Origin: Zea mays
Lineage: Eukaryota; Streptophyta; Magnoliopsida; Poales; Poaceae
Direction of reading: 5' to 3'
DNA: 64,000 bases
Assembly (NCBI RefSeq): GCF_902167145.1
Contig: NC_050097.1
Coordinates: forward strand, 113,431,982-113,495,981
Shown: positions 41,786 to 54,012 of the stretch, piece after piece
Layout: the number at the start of each line of letters is the position of its first letter
Position numbering within the stretch: the first letter of the stretch is position 1
Notes under the pieces: model-generated
Told to the model about the DNA's origin: nothing
The model's input: only the letters and a program-made list of their open reading frames with translations
Database searches by the model: none
Translations under genes and position numbers: made by a program

Positions 41786-43545
41786 ATGGCAACCAAAAGA
41801 GCTAACTCGAAGGCAGCCCCATCCGTCGACGAAGCAGCGAAGGCAGCGTTAGCTGAGAAAAAGGGCAAGGCCCTCGCCGATAACACCCACCAAGGAGCTG
41901 GCGAAGATGAACACACTCCTGAAGGCACCCTTCACACCTGCAGCTCCGAAGGGCAGCCACAAGTGCCACCCCTAGGCTTCGCACCACCAGAGGGCGAGGA
42001 CGCAGCAGAGGACGACGAGGTCCTCGGCGTCTCCGCAGAAGAACAATTACAGCTACGGGCCCTGTGCCTCAAAAACCGCAACCTCCAGAAGCAGAAGGAA
42101 ATCCTCGAGGCCAAGCGCCAACGTGACTCTACGCAGGCCAAGGTGTGCCAAATGATACGAGATGAGGAGCAGAGGGCTCAGGAGCTTGAGTAGGAGATTG
42201 CGCTCTTACAGCGCGAAGGCCAACATGATCTGCAACACGGCCTGCCCCTCCAGCAGCGCGCGCCAGTCGGAGACCTATTCGTTCCTCAGCGCGGACCCTT
42301 CATCCCGCACGCTGCAGCTTTCCAAGGCATCAATTACCTTGACGAGTGGAGCCCCCTGGCGCCGCAACTGCAAGTGTCACCATGGCCTGCCAACTTTAGG
42401 GCAGGGACCTACCCCAAGTACAACGGCAGCACTGACCCAGCAAAGTATATCATGAGCTATCAAGTCGCTGTTGCATCATCCGGAGGGGACGACGCCACGA
42501 TGGCCAAGTCATTCATCATCGCCCTCGAAGGCCCCGCTCTCACCTGGTACACCAGGTTGCCCCCGTTGTCCATTGACTCCTGGAGAAGTCTCCGGGACAA
42601 ATTTCTGCTCAACTTCCAAGGGTACCGCCCAGACACCGATGCCTTGGTCGAATTGTCACTCTGCAAGCAGCTGGAGAGAGAGACTCTACGGGAGTACTAC
42701 CACAAGTTTCTGACCCTCAAGTCACAACTGCCTTCGGTTGATGACCAAATCGCCATTCACTACGCCATCAGTGGCCTTCGGGCTGGCGTCCTTTACAGCC
42801 ACTACATCAGGGATCCACCCAAGAACCTCCAAGAGCTGTATCAGTTGTTTGAAAAATATGCCAGATCCAAAGAGCTCCACCAACGCAAGGTCGAGTCCCA
42901 GAGGAAACCAAAGGACCCTCCGCAGTCCAGCCGAACATCGACAAGACCTTCGCAGTCAGACTTCGGTCGGGACGGCCACAGTCAGCAGCAGGTACATAAC
43001 ATCACCAACCAGCAACCCGCTGGTGAGGCCCCTCACCGCCAAGATTATCCCCCCAGGGCCGCGGCAATGGAACTCGTGGTCGGGGCCGAGGACGAGCGCA
43101 ATAGCCGCGCCGATTTTACTGCTTGTTTCACGGTGAAGACTGTGCGCACCCAACAAGGGACTGCTCGAAAATGAAGGCCACTAGGGATAGGATGTCTCGG
43201 GCACAACCAGCCGACAACCCAAGAGTTGTCGTGCACACATATCAGCAACTCCCACAACCATACAACCACGGCCCCGCACAACATCCACCCAACCACGCAT
43301 ACCAACACCACCAGGAGGTACAAATCATACCTCCCCCACTCCCACCTCCACCCCCGCAGCAGCCAAACATCCACCACCCAAACCACCCTCAAGCACCAAA
43401 GCAAGAAGACTTCGCTGATCAGCCGTATCGCGGAGTCATTCACATGATCACTGGGGGGTCCAGCGTCGACTTCGACACGAAGCGACAGAAGAGGGGCCAT
43501 TACCGCAGCGTCAACCACGTCACCGTCACAGGTCTAGTCGTGTAG
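41786..43545 (+). pseudogene. TatB gag
   Basis: ATG at 41786 (MATKRANSKAAPSVDEAAKA). A TAG at 42191-42193 interrupts, with the same frame continuing. The retrotrans_gag domain spans about 42374-42870 (TYPKYNGSTDPAKYIMSYQV, LEGPALTWYTRLPPLSIDSW, ETLREYYHKFLTLKSQL). A frameshift near 43070-43120 precedes a zinc-knuckle-like FHGEDCAHPTRDCS, then a His/Pro/Gln-rich tail (PPPLPPPPPQQPNIHH) to a stop at 43545. It would be the capsid protein. Unlike TatA, the gag region is present but broken. Confidence 0.85.
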
Positions 43546-43586
43546 ACAAAGTGGTCCCATGTGTCGTGGACTTTTGACGCAGAGAT

Positions 43587-46500
43587 GTCGACCTACGCAG
43601 CACACCCCACATCGACGCCATGGTCATTAACTGCAGTGTGGCAGGCTGGGACCTACACAAAGTCTTAGTTGACAACGACAGCCAGGCAGACATCATTTTC
43701 CTCCACGCCTTCGACCGCATGGGCATCAGCCACAGCTTGCTGAAACCTTCGGACAACCCCTTATATGGCTTCGGCGGCAAGGGCACCTTCCCCGTGGGCA
43801 AAATAGAGCTACCCCTGTCCTTCGGTGTAGCACCCAATGCATGAAGTGAGCAGGTCACTTTCAACATCGTCGACATGGTGTACCCGTACAACGCCATAAT
43901 GGGTCGGGGCTCCATCAACAAGTTTGAGGCAGCCATTCATGAACTTTACCTGTGCATGAAAATCTCGGGCCCGCAAGGCGTGATCACAGTCCATGGCAAC
44001 CAGCAGGCCACGCGCAACATAGAAAGAGACTTCGTTCCAGGGCAAAGGAGCGTGCATTGCCTCACGGCGCAGCGTGAGGTCCCCGAGGCTACCCGCCCAA
44101 CCACCAACGGGCATGAAAAGGCACAGCTGCAAAGCAATGATGGGATGAAGACAGTTCCCCTTGACCAGGCAACACCCAAGCAAACAGTCATCATAAGCGA
44201 GGACCTTACTTCGCATGACGAGGAGAGACTCATCTCCTGTCTTTCCAAAAATAAGGACGTCTTCACCTGGTCCGCCCTCGACCTGGTCGGAGTCAGTCGC
44301 ACTATTATTGAGCACAGCTTGGGCATCAACCCTTCGGTGAGGCCGAAGAAGCAGAGGCTGCGCAAAATGTGAGATGAGAAGACAGAAGCCGCCAAGGCCG
44401 AGGTACACCGCCTGCTTGAGGCCAATTTCATCGAACCAGTTGCCTACCCTACGTGGCTCGCCAACGTAGTCATGGTGCAAAAGAAGAGCGGCAAGTGGCG
44501 AATGTGCATTGATTTCACCAGCCTCAACAAGGCCTACCCCAAGGACAATTTCCCCCTGCCTCGGATCGACAAGATCGTTGATAGCGCGGCCGGTTGCAAA
44601 GTCATGTCACTCCTTGACTGCTTCTCCGGCTATCACCAGATATATATGAAGGAGGAAGACAAGACCAACACCAGTTTCATAACACCCTTCGGCATGTACT
44701 GCTTCATCAGAATGCCGGAGGGACTAAAGAACGCTGGGTCCACGTTCTCTCGCCTCACCAAGACAGTGCTCGAGAGCCAAGTCGGCAGAAACATATTTAC
44801 GTATGTAGACAACATCGTCGTCACCAGCAAAAGCAAAGAGGACCACCTGACTGACCTCGCAGAAACATTCGCGAACATGCGGGACGCACGACTTCGCCTA
44901 AACCCTGAAAAGTGTGTCTTCGGCGTTCACCAGGGGAAAATACTGGGCTACCTGGTGTCGCACCGCGGGATCGAAGCCAACCCGAGCAAGATCCAGGCTA
45001 TCATCAACATGACGCCCCCGCAGTCAGCCAGAGACGTCCAACGACTGACAGGCAGATTGGCCGCCCTCAACAGATTCATTTCCAAGTCCGCCGAGCGAAG
45101 CCTACCTTTCCTCAAAACGCTACGCGGTGCAAAAGACTTTGCATGGGGACCAGAGCAAGCGGCGGCCTTCGCGTCACTAAAGCAGCACCTGTCAGAGCTG
45201 GCAATTCTTACAAGCCCCAACCCCTCGCTACCCCTGTTGCTCTACGTCGCAGCTTCGCCGCGCGCGGTCAGCGTAGCGCTGGTTCAAGAGCAGGACAGAG
45301 AGGGCACGACCAGGCAGTGTCCAGTTTATTACGTCTCCGAAGTACTCATGACATCCAAATGCAACATGACGGAACTGGAAAAAATCGCCTACGCAGTCGT
45401 TATGGCTTCGCGCAAGTTGCGCCACTATTTTGAAGTGTTCAAGGTGCGAGTCACCTCGGACAGGGGACTCTGCGAATTATTCAGAAATCCGGAGGCATCT
45501 GTCTGGATCGCCAAGTGGGCGGCCGAGCTTTCCGGCTACCATATCACCTTCAAGCCCAAGACAGCCATCAAGTCACAAGTCCTGGCAGACTTCATCGTCG
45601 ATTGGACCGGGCCAATAACGCAACCGGACATGTCTACAGAGAAGGCGTGGACCATCCACTACGACGGCGCATGGTGCCATGCGGGGGCAGGCGCAGCGAC
45701 AGTCATTACTTCACCCACAGGAGTCAAGCACAGATATGAAGCACGTCTTAGCTTTGCTTTGGAGTCCGATAGATGCACCAACAACGTAGCAGAGTACGAA
45801 GCTGTCATCCTCGGCCTTCGCAAGCTACGGGCACTTGGTGTCACCACCTGCATAATCAGAACAGACTCCAAAGTAGTTGTCGGCCAAGTCGAGAAAGATT
45901 ACGCAGCAAAGGACCTCGCACTTGCACAGTACCTCGCGGCTGTCCGCAGTCTCGAGAGACAGTTCAAAGGCTTCACCTTGCAGCATGTGGACCGAGCCAA
46001 GAATGAGGAGGCCGACGCATTGGCCAAGGCAGCCGCCAGAGGCGAGGCCCTGCCCTCCGACGTATTCTACCATGTCATCGGCACGCCAGCCGTTCGCAGC
46101 CCAGAGGGCCTCCAAATAACCAACGACACTGAGGGCCACCGCATAGTCAACCTCATCATGACCAAAGACTGGCGGGCACCAATAACCATGTTCCTGCAGG
46201 GATATTACCACCCAAGCGATATCAACGAGGCCAAGCGCCTCAAACACCAAAGTCGGGACTTCGCTCTCATTGAGGGACAACTTTACAAGAAGGGGGTCAG
46301 TCAACCCATGCTTAAATGCGTCACCGAGACCGAAGGCATCCAGATCCTGCGCGAAGTCCACAGCGGAACTTGCGGCTCTCATGCGGGGCCTAGGGCCCTA
46401 GCTGCCAAGGTGATCCATCAAGGCTTCTACTGGCCTGCTATGATCTACGCCGCGAATCGGGTCACAAGGTCGTGCGAAGCCTGCCAAAAGTTTTCTCCAC

Positions 46501-47393
46501 GCTCGGGAAGCCCTTCGCAGTTCACAAAGCTAATCACCCACATGTGGCCCCTTCAGTGCTGGGGCCTGGACATTGTCAGGCCACTACCCACGGCCCAAGG
46601 GAACCTCAAGTTTACCATCGTCGCCGTCGAGTATTTCACCAAGTGGATCGAGGCAAGAGCAGTATCAACGATAACATCAAAGACTGCCCAGAAATTCTTC
46701 TGCCAAAACATTATTTGCTGATTCGGAGTCCCGTCCGAGCTCACAGTTGACAATGGCAAACAATTTGATAGCCAAGACTTCAGGGACTTCTGCTTCTCCA
46801 TTGGCACCAAGCTTGCCTTCGCCTCAGTATATCACCCACAATCCAACGTCGACGTGGAGCGCGCCAACGGAAAGATTTTCATGGCTATCAAGAAAATGCT
46901 TCTCGACGACAAGAAGGGTAAGTGGGTCGACCTGCTACCTAAAGCAGTCTGGGCGCTGAACACGACCGAGTGTCGGGCAACCAGATTCACTCCCTTTCGC
47001 CTGCTATACGGCTCGGAGGCCATGACTCCGCAGGAACTCAAGCATGGGTCCCCAAGGACAAGCGCTTCAGCCTCACCCGACGTAGACGAGCTAACCTCCA
47101 AAGATCTCATCGATGGAGTCTGCGTCTTCACCCTGCAGGCCCTTAATAAATATCAAGCCCAAACAAAGACCTGGCGCGACCACGCAGTCGTCCCGAGAGA
47201 ATTCAACGAAGGGGACCTCGCACTCGTCTGAACAACTTGGACAGAGTCACGAGGTAAGCTGGAGCCGATGTGGGAAGGACCATTCATCATCAAGACAAAG
47301 TCGTCTCCCAGCGCGTACAGGCTAACAACACAATCTGGCGAAGACCTGGAGCATTCCTGGAACATAGATAATCTCCGCAAATTTTTTGTTTGA
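43587..47393 (+). pseudogene. TatB pol (protease-RT-RNase H-integrase)
   Basis: One frame throughout, cut by TGA at 43842-43844, 44370-44372, 46719-46721 and 47229-47231. Protease: VLVDNDSQADIIF, with the catalytic Asp-Thr/Ser-Gly reading Asp-Asn-Asp. RT: KWRMCIDFTSLNKAYPKDNF, SLLDCFSGYHQIYM, and FTYVDNIVVTSKS with YVDN in place of YVDD. The second RNase H has TIHYDGAWCHAGAGAATVI and NNVAEYEAVILGL. Integrase has GLDIVRPLPTA, LTVDNGKQF and VDVERANG, and ends NLRKFFV at 47393. Three of the four stops fit CGA-to-TGA. Active-site changes in protease and RT add to the decay. Confidence 0.9.
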
Positions 47394-47462
47394 CTCCTCA
47401 GGGCCATCACGCCCTTATAATTAACCAAACATTATCATTCTGGCCCGTACTCTTTTCCTCCC

Positions 47463-47486
47463 GGGGGGTGAGGTTTTTAATGAGGC
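47463..47486 (+). promoter_or_regulatory. Conserved purine tract with TTTTTAATG box after pol (TatB)
   Basis: GGGGGGTGAGGTTTTTAATG plus AGGC, about 70 bp after the pol stop, matching TatA 5722-5750. The function is not known from the sequence. Confidence 0.5.
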
Positions 47487-47604
47487 GGAACCATGCAATA
47501 TACCCACAAAAATCCCCCGCAAAAATTAAGACACGTCGAAAAATACCGCATCGACGGTCTTCGGCATTCGACCACACCAAAGTCACCATGAGGGGCAGCG
47601 CTTA

Positions 47605-48275
47605 CTACCCTCGCATGCGACAATCCGCGCAAAAGTCGCCTACGGGTGCAGCCGGAATAGCACAATAAGTGCGAAAAATCGAAGTCTTTTCCAAAAGACT
47701 ATCCGCGCAAAAGTCGCCTTCGGGTGCAGCCGGAATAGCACAATAAGTGCAAAAAGTCGAAGTCTTTTCCAAAAGACTATCCGCGCAAAAGTTGCCTATG
47801 GGTGCAGCCGGAATAGCACAATAAGTGCGAAAAATCGAAGCCTTTTCCAAAAGACTATCCGCGCAAAAGTCGCCTACGGGTGCAGCCGGAATAGCACAAT
47901 AAGTGCGAAAAATCGAAGTCTTTTCCAAAAGACTATCCGTGCAAAAGTCGCCTACAGGTGCAGCCGGAATAGCACTAAGTGCGACAAATCAAAAGATTAT
48001 TCGTGCAAAAGTCACCTACGGGTGCAGCCAGAACAGCACAATAAGTGCAGGAAATCGAAGTCTTCTCCAAAAGATTATCTGTGCAAAAGTCGCCTACGGG
48101 TGCAGCCGGAATAGCACAAGTGCGCAGAATCAAGGTCTTCTCCAAAAGACTCCGCGCAAAATACGCCTACGGGTGCAGCCGAACTAACTCAACAAATGTG
48201 CAAAATCGAAGACTCCCCAAAAAGCACCCGAACACAAGCCGCCTACCGGCGCGGCCGGATCAACGAAGGCACACA
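47605..48275. repeat. TatB 78-bp tandem array between pol and the antisense gene
   Basis: GAAGTCTTTT-type words recur at 47681, 47759, 47837 and 47915, a 78-bp period. Each unit carries GCGCAAAAGTCGCCTACGGG and TGCAGCCGGAATAGCACAAT. The first four to five units are regular; later ones (47960-48275) are shorter and diverged. Confidence 0.92.
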
Positions 48276-48526
48276 GCCTCATCATACAAATTATAGTTAC
48301 ACACACATAGCGAGGGCATCACACATTACAACGGCTCAACCTTCAGGATGATACCCATCTCCCTGTAGTTAAACAACATTATCCTTAATTCCTCACCCTC
48401 AAAAAGATTTCACAGCTCACCCTCACCTACACTTGCCCCAGCCGGCGAAGACAACAATTCCCGTTTGGCAGTCCCGTCCACACGAAGACGACCACCCTCC
48501 ACCTCACCATGATGACGCCTATCACT
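48276..48526. other. TatB spacer between array and antisense gene end
   Basis: No ORF. It probably holds the 3' UTR of the antisense transcript. Confidence 0.5.
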
Positions 48527-51500
48527 TCACGACAACTCACTCACTCTCCGCTTTGCCACCGCCCTTCGCCGCCTACGCCCAGCACTCGCACCCGGAATAT
48601 CCTCACCCGTCACACGCAGAGAAGTCTTTGCTGCAGCCACATCCAATTCTGCAAAATAGTCTAAGTCCTCATCCGAAGACCCCTCTATCCACACAATCGA
48701 ACTCCCAGAATCATCAGACTCAAAAAACTTAGACACAGAATCATCAGAACCGTCTTCAGCAACCACGGTCGAAGCCACAAAATTAGCATTGTCAGTAGCG
48801 GTTGCGTGCGCAGGCCCAAAACCCTGAACCTGCACAGCAACTGAAGTTCAGTAACACTCAATCAAAATTTACAAACTCCCCACCACCAGTTTAGCCACCT
48901 ACGAAGGCGCGGCCGTGGCCGTGGGGTCTTCGACTACCGGCTCAGCCACCACCTTCAAGGCATCTTCGACCGTTGGCGCAGGGGCCGACATAGGGTCCTC
49001 GCTAACCACAGTAGGCACGGGCACAATCGAGAGGCCTTCACCAGCATCTGAGGGCAGCACCGGATTGACCTCCGTAGCCTCGGGCGGCGCGCCGGCCAGA
49101 GCTCCAAAGTCCTCGACGTCCTGAGCACGCTCCATATGCAGCAACATCACAATCACTCAGAAAAAATTGACCTTCACCTGCTCTCTCGCCCGATCGGATC
49201 GCTCCCTGACCACCTCCCGACCATGCGGGCCCCACATCCTATCGAAAAGTGCCCCCGCTAACTGCTTCACCACAGGGTCGTTGGCCTTGAAGATCTCGCG
49301 TTCAAAGTTCTCGTCTGATTGGTCGAAGACCTCGTAGTGCCTGCAGCCCTCGCGGGACAACGCATTCACGGCCCCCTCGCAGGTGATGAGGGAGGCGAAG
49401 GACATGAAACCCTCCACAATGGTCAGGAGCACCAGCAGCTCCTCCTGCAACCATTCGAGGAAGCGAAGGCCTGTTTCCCGATCGGGTACTTCGAAGTCAG
49501 CAGTCCGCGCACCCAGCTCGCGGTACGAGCCCACGAACTGTGCGTGCATCCGCTCAACTTCCAAGCGCGTAGAGGCCTCGACCTTATCCACGCGGCCACA
49601 CAAGGCGTTGAACCTCGCCTCCAGCTCTTCGACGCGTTGACTGGCGAGACTGCCCTCCGCCCGCGCCACTTTGGCCTCCGCTTGCGCAGCCTGCGCCTCA
49701 GCGATGGCCTAGTTCGCCTCCCTCCTCTCCTCCACCAGCTGGCGCTGGAGGTCCGTCTTCTCGGCCTCCAAGGCGGCCACTTTCTCCGCCAGCCTGCGGT
49801 TCTTGCTTTCCACCGCCGACTTCTCTCGGACGGCATTCGCGTGCTGCGCCCGAAGTCTCTCGACTTCGGCAGCCACGTCCGCAATCAGGACACCCGACGC
49901 CACGAGGTCGGTGAAGTCGGCCGCCTAACAAAAGCACATGAGACCCAAAACCTCATGCAAACAACAAACGTCGAAGTCCAGCATAACTTACCTGCTTCAA
50001 CTGCTGCGACAGCTACTGCGACGCCTCCCTCAGCCACTGGGACATGGAGCCTGCCACGTCCTTGGCTGCAGCGACTGACGGAATCTCGCCGCTCGCGCAA
50101 AAAGCGGCCCACGGGTCTCGCGCGGCACCCTTCACCGCAGCCACCGTTGTTGGCAACGCGGTTGCCGCCGAAGGCGGGACAACAACCAGCTGCCCTTCAC
50201 CCGACTCTGCGACATATCACCGGTCAAACAACTAGCTCAAAAAATAAAAACATACCAACAAAATAATCCTCAACACTGATGTCCGTGCCGAAGTCGCCAA
50301 CACGTCTCCCCGACGAAAGCAGCTCCCGTCCTTTCGTGGATCCGCCCGGGGGAGGCTTCGCGCTCGCCGATGCCTTGCTAGATCCGGGCGCCGCCGGTTT
50401 CGCAGTCGGCATCAGCTAGCTACTGCCGAAGGCGGCAACCTTCATGCTCCCCTGCGCCCTCTTCGCCTCACACCTAGGATCTGCGATCCTGACGACCGCC
50501 CGGCGCTTCTGCGCAGCGTCTTGATGGTCCTTGTTCATCACTGCCGACACAACAGCAGCAATATTCCGTCCATAAGGAAACACCTTCAAGTCACGGGCCA
50601 TACAAGACGTAAAGAAGTCTTCGCCAGCCATGCGGGGGATCGGAACATTCTTGGGCCATCGACCCCCGGTAACCTCCAGCATTCGCGTCGAAGACTCGTG
50701 GAGCTCGGGCGAAGACATCCTTCCCCCAGGGGCTGCGCACGTCCCCATCAACTCCATAGCAAAACTATCGGAAACCCCCAGTTCCCCCACTACAGTACCT
50801 AATTTCCTCTTCTTAGCGGCTGGGGCGGCCTCCTGCGAGGGGTCTTCTTCAGTCACGGCCACTGGCCTTTTCCCACGGTGGTCGGCGGCATCTACCCCGG
50901 GATAACCACCGTATGGCAAGCCGTTCAATTCGAAGACCCGATTCAATCTATCGTTGGCCCCACGAATATCCCAGCTCCGCACATCCTCTGTCTTTGGCAC
51001 ATAGCGCCCCACGATCCTCGCCGCACCGTCTTCCGCTTCGCGCACGAATGCGGCGGGATCCCGACCATGCAAATCCAACGCGAAGGCTGCACTTCGCACC
51101 CGCTGCCCGCCCCGGGAAGGCATCTCGCGAGGGCATACTTCGCCCAACGCCCAGCCATGTGCCAAGGGCCATACCTCATACCCGATAAATTCCTCCACTA
51201 AATCGCGCCCGCTACTCATGCGAGCAGCGCACCGAAGGGCCCCCTCGTCTTCATCATCCTCCGCCACCTCAAACTGCGGGTACGCCACATAGTAATGGGA
51301 ACACATGACGGCCACGGGCAGTCCTGGGTGGTCTTCAACTGCACCTTCGGAAATGTAAAACCAGAAATCCCACCAGTTGCCCCACTTATTGCGGGCGCAG
51401 GGAACCAACTCCACGACTTCCATCGAAGTCTTGCCGGTTCTAGGCGTAAACGTGCACGATCCAAACTGTGCAATCTCATGTCCAATATTCCTCTTTTGCC

Positions 51501-51893
51501 AATGCAGACAGTAATGCTTCGCGAAGACCTCCACAGAGGGCTGACCACCATACGAAGTCACCACCCAAACATACTTCGCCAGGGCCACCACGACATTCGG
51601 CGTCAACTGGTGGACCTGGACCTCGAATCTCCGCAACACCTCCGCCACGAATCGATGCGTAGGCAGACGAAGGCCAGCAGTGAAGAACGCTTCAAACACG
51701 ACCAACTCACCTTCCGGCTCGGGGACCTCCTCCGCCCCTGGAACACGCCCCACTCCGCCGCCAAAATATCCAAGCTGCTGCATATCCTGGACGCGGACCG
51801 AGGAAATCCGTGACACGCCAAACTCAACTTTATCACCAGGACAGAGCTCCTCCGCCGCCATGTCGCTCAGAGTGTCCTCAGACAATGCGCCAG

Positions 51894-53221
51894 TGAGAGC
51901 ACCTAGAGGGGGGGTGAATAGGTGATCCTGTAAAACTTGAAACTTAAGCCACAAAAACTTGGTTAAGTGTTAGCACAATAGTCGCCAAGTGGCTAGAGAG
52001 GAGTCAAAAACACAATAACCACAAGATATCAATCACAGAGATGGCACGGTGGTTATCCCGTGGTTCGGCCAAGACCAACGCTTGCCTACTCCACGTTGTG
52101 GCGTCCCAACGGACGAGGGTTGCAATCAACCCCTCTCAAGCGGTCCAAAGACCCACTTGAATACCATGGTGTTTTGCTTGCTTTTCTTAATCCCGTTTGC
52201 GAGGAATCTCCACAACTTGGAGCCTCTCGCCCTTACACTTGAAGTTCACAAAGAAGCACGGAGCAAGGGAGGGATTAGCAACGCACACAAGACACAAAAA
52301 TCAGAGTGTCAACACGCACACAAGTCGCAACACAACCCAATGAGTTCACAACTCCACTAGAGCTCTATATGCTATCACAAAGAAACAAATGCGCGGAATC
52401 GATGTCTTGGTGCTTAGGAATGTTGTAAGTATACTTGGTGTGCTCCTCCATGCGCCTAGGGGTCCCTTTTATAGCCCCAAGGCAGCTAGGAGCCGTTGAG
52501 AACATTCCTGGAAGGCAGATCTTGCCTTCTGTCGACTGGCGCACCGGACAGTCCGGTGCACCACCGGACATCCACTGTTCACTGTCCGGTGCAGATTGCT
52601 TTCCTTATTTGGCGAAGCCGACCGTTGGAGTCTGAGAGCCGTTGGCACACCGAACACTGTCCGGTGCACACCGGACAGTCCGGTGCACCAATGTGACCGT
52701 TGGCTCGGCCACGCATCACGCGCGGAATCCTCGGCCGACCATTGCCCCGGCTGACTGTTGACTCACCGGACAGTCCGGTGCACCACCGGACAGACCGGTG
52801 AATTTTAGCCGTACGCCGTTGATGGTTTCCCGAGAGCAACGAGTTCGCCTGTGAACGGCTCACCGGACAGTCCGGTGAATTATAGCCGTACACCGCCGTC
52901 GAAGTCCCGAGAGCAACCTGTTCGCCCGAGCCAGCCTGGCGCACCGGACACTGTCCGGTGCACCACCGGACAGTCCGGTGCACCCAGACTGAGCAGACTT
53001 TGGCTGAACATAGCCATCTCATTTCCAATTCAGTTTTTCCTGTTTCCAGCACTTAGACACAATATATTAGTCTATAAAACAATGTACTAAGTCTAGAAAC
53101 ATACCTTTTGACTTGATTTATACTTTGTTCACCGCATTGCATAGATCAACACAAAAGCACTTGCGTTGGCACTCAATCACCAAAATACTTAGAAATGGCC
53201 CAAGGGCACATTTCCATTTCA
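51894..53221 (-). repeat. Sirevirus 3' LTR (left copy)
   Basis: 1328 bp. Relative to the right copy it lacks a 20-bp palindrome-derived segment near 52877 and has one extra A near 52010. Palindromic repeat-associated motifs cluster at 52545-52985. Confidence 0.95.
52545..52985. repeat. Sirevirus LTR palindrome cluster
   Basis: Several copies of CACCGGACAGTCCGGTG and its half-sites (GTGCACCACCGGACA, CACTGTCCGGTGCA), matching the repeat-associated motifs described for Sirevirus LTRs. The right LTR has the same cluster at 60303-60770, where several CCGG sites have become CCAG or CTGG. Confidence 0.85.
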
Positions 53222-54012
53222 ATCTCCCCCTTTTTGGTGATTTATGCCAACACAACATAAAGCAACTAGAACACGTGCAATATCAATGCAAATGAAAACT
53301 CAAGGTTGTTTTGAATCAAATTTGACATATATGGATCACTCTATGCCACCACTTGGTTTGTTTTTGCAAATCAAACTCAAATTCCTATCTCTAAGTCAAA
53401 TCCACTTGTAGAGACATAAAGAGAGGTATTCCAAAGAAATTTGATCAAGGATTTCAAAAAACTCCCCCTTTTTCCCATAATCAACACTTCTCCCCACAAG
53501 AGGCCAACTTTTGACATAAGAGACAATAAAAGAGTTTTGACAAACCAAAAGCTCTAATCTACTATTTTCAAAATTTCTCAAGTGGTAGCTGATCCATCTA
53601 TTGCTTTAGCCTTTATTTTCTCCACCTTTGGCATCAAGCACCAAAACGGGATCAATCTTGGCCCTTTAACCCCATTGCCTCACCAAGATCTTCAAATAAG
53701 AATACAAAGGCAATAAGAGTACATGAGATGAACTTGGAATAAGTTACCCTCTCATCGGAGTGCAGTGGAAGTCTTTCATGGTCCAAGTCCACCCTTTCCC
53801 TTTCAAACTTCCTTTGAGACTAAAACAAGCAAACTCAAGCATATGGTTAGTCTCAAAGGGTCAAGTTGTAACACAACTCCCCCTAAATATGTGCATCACT
53901 TGCACAAGGACTTGTGAGGTCCGGGGAGTGATTGTACAACTTGAGCACCACAAGTAAGCAACAAAATGCATAAGGAACATGATCAAAGACATAAACACAT
54001 GTATGCTATAAA
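53222..54012 (-). other. Sirevirus 3' noncoding region with multiple polypurine tracts
   Basis: On the minus strand CACCAAAAAGGGGGAGAT lies directly beside the LTR (53222-53239). Further GGGGGAG tracts occur near 53460-53480 (GGGAAAAAGGGGGAG) and 53875-53886 (TTTAGGGGGAG). Multiple tracts are typical of Sireviruses. No ORF in this 790-bp stretch. Confidence 0.75.

Noticed and set aside
47605..48296. Repetitive frames in the TatB array (peptides repeating every 26 residues)
   Set aside because: A 78-bp period is divisible by three, so any frame without a stop stays open. No start context or homology.
48899..50266. Plus-strand frame 49319-50266 (315 codons) as a gene
   Set aside because: It is the shadow of the spliced minus-strand antisense coiled-coil gene, which has the homology and the intron structure.
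52365..53052. Frames rich in Cys/Pro/Val repeats in the Sirevirus LTRs (for example 52579-53052 minus)
   Set aside because: They are translations of the CACCGGACAGTCCGGTG palindromes and occur in both LTRs.
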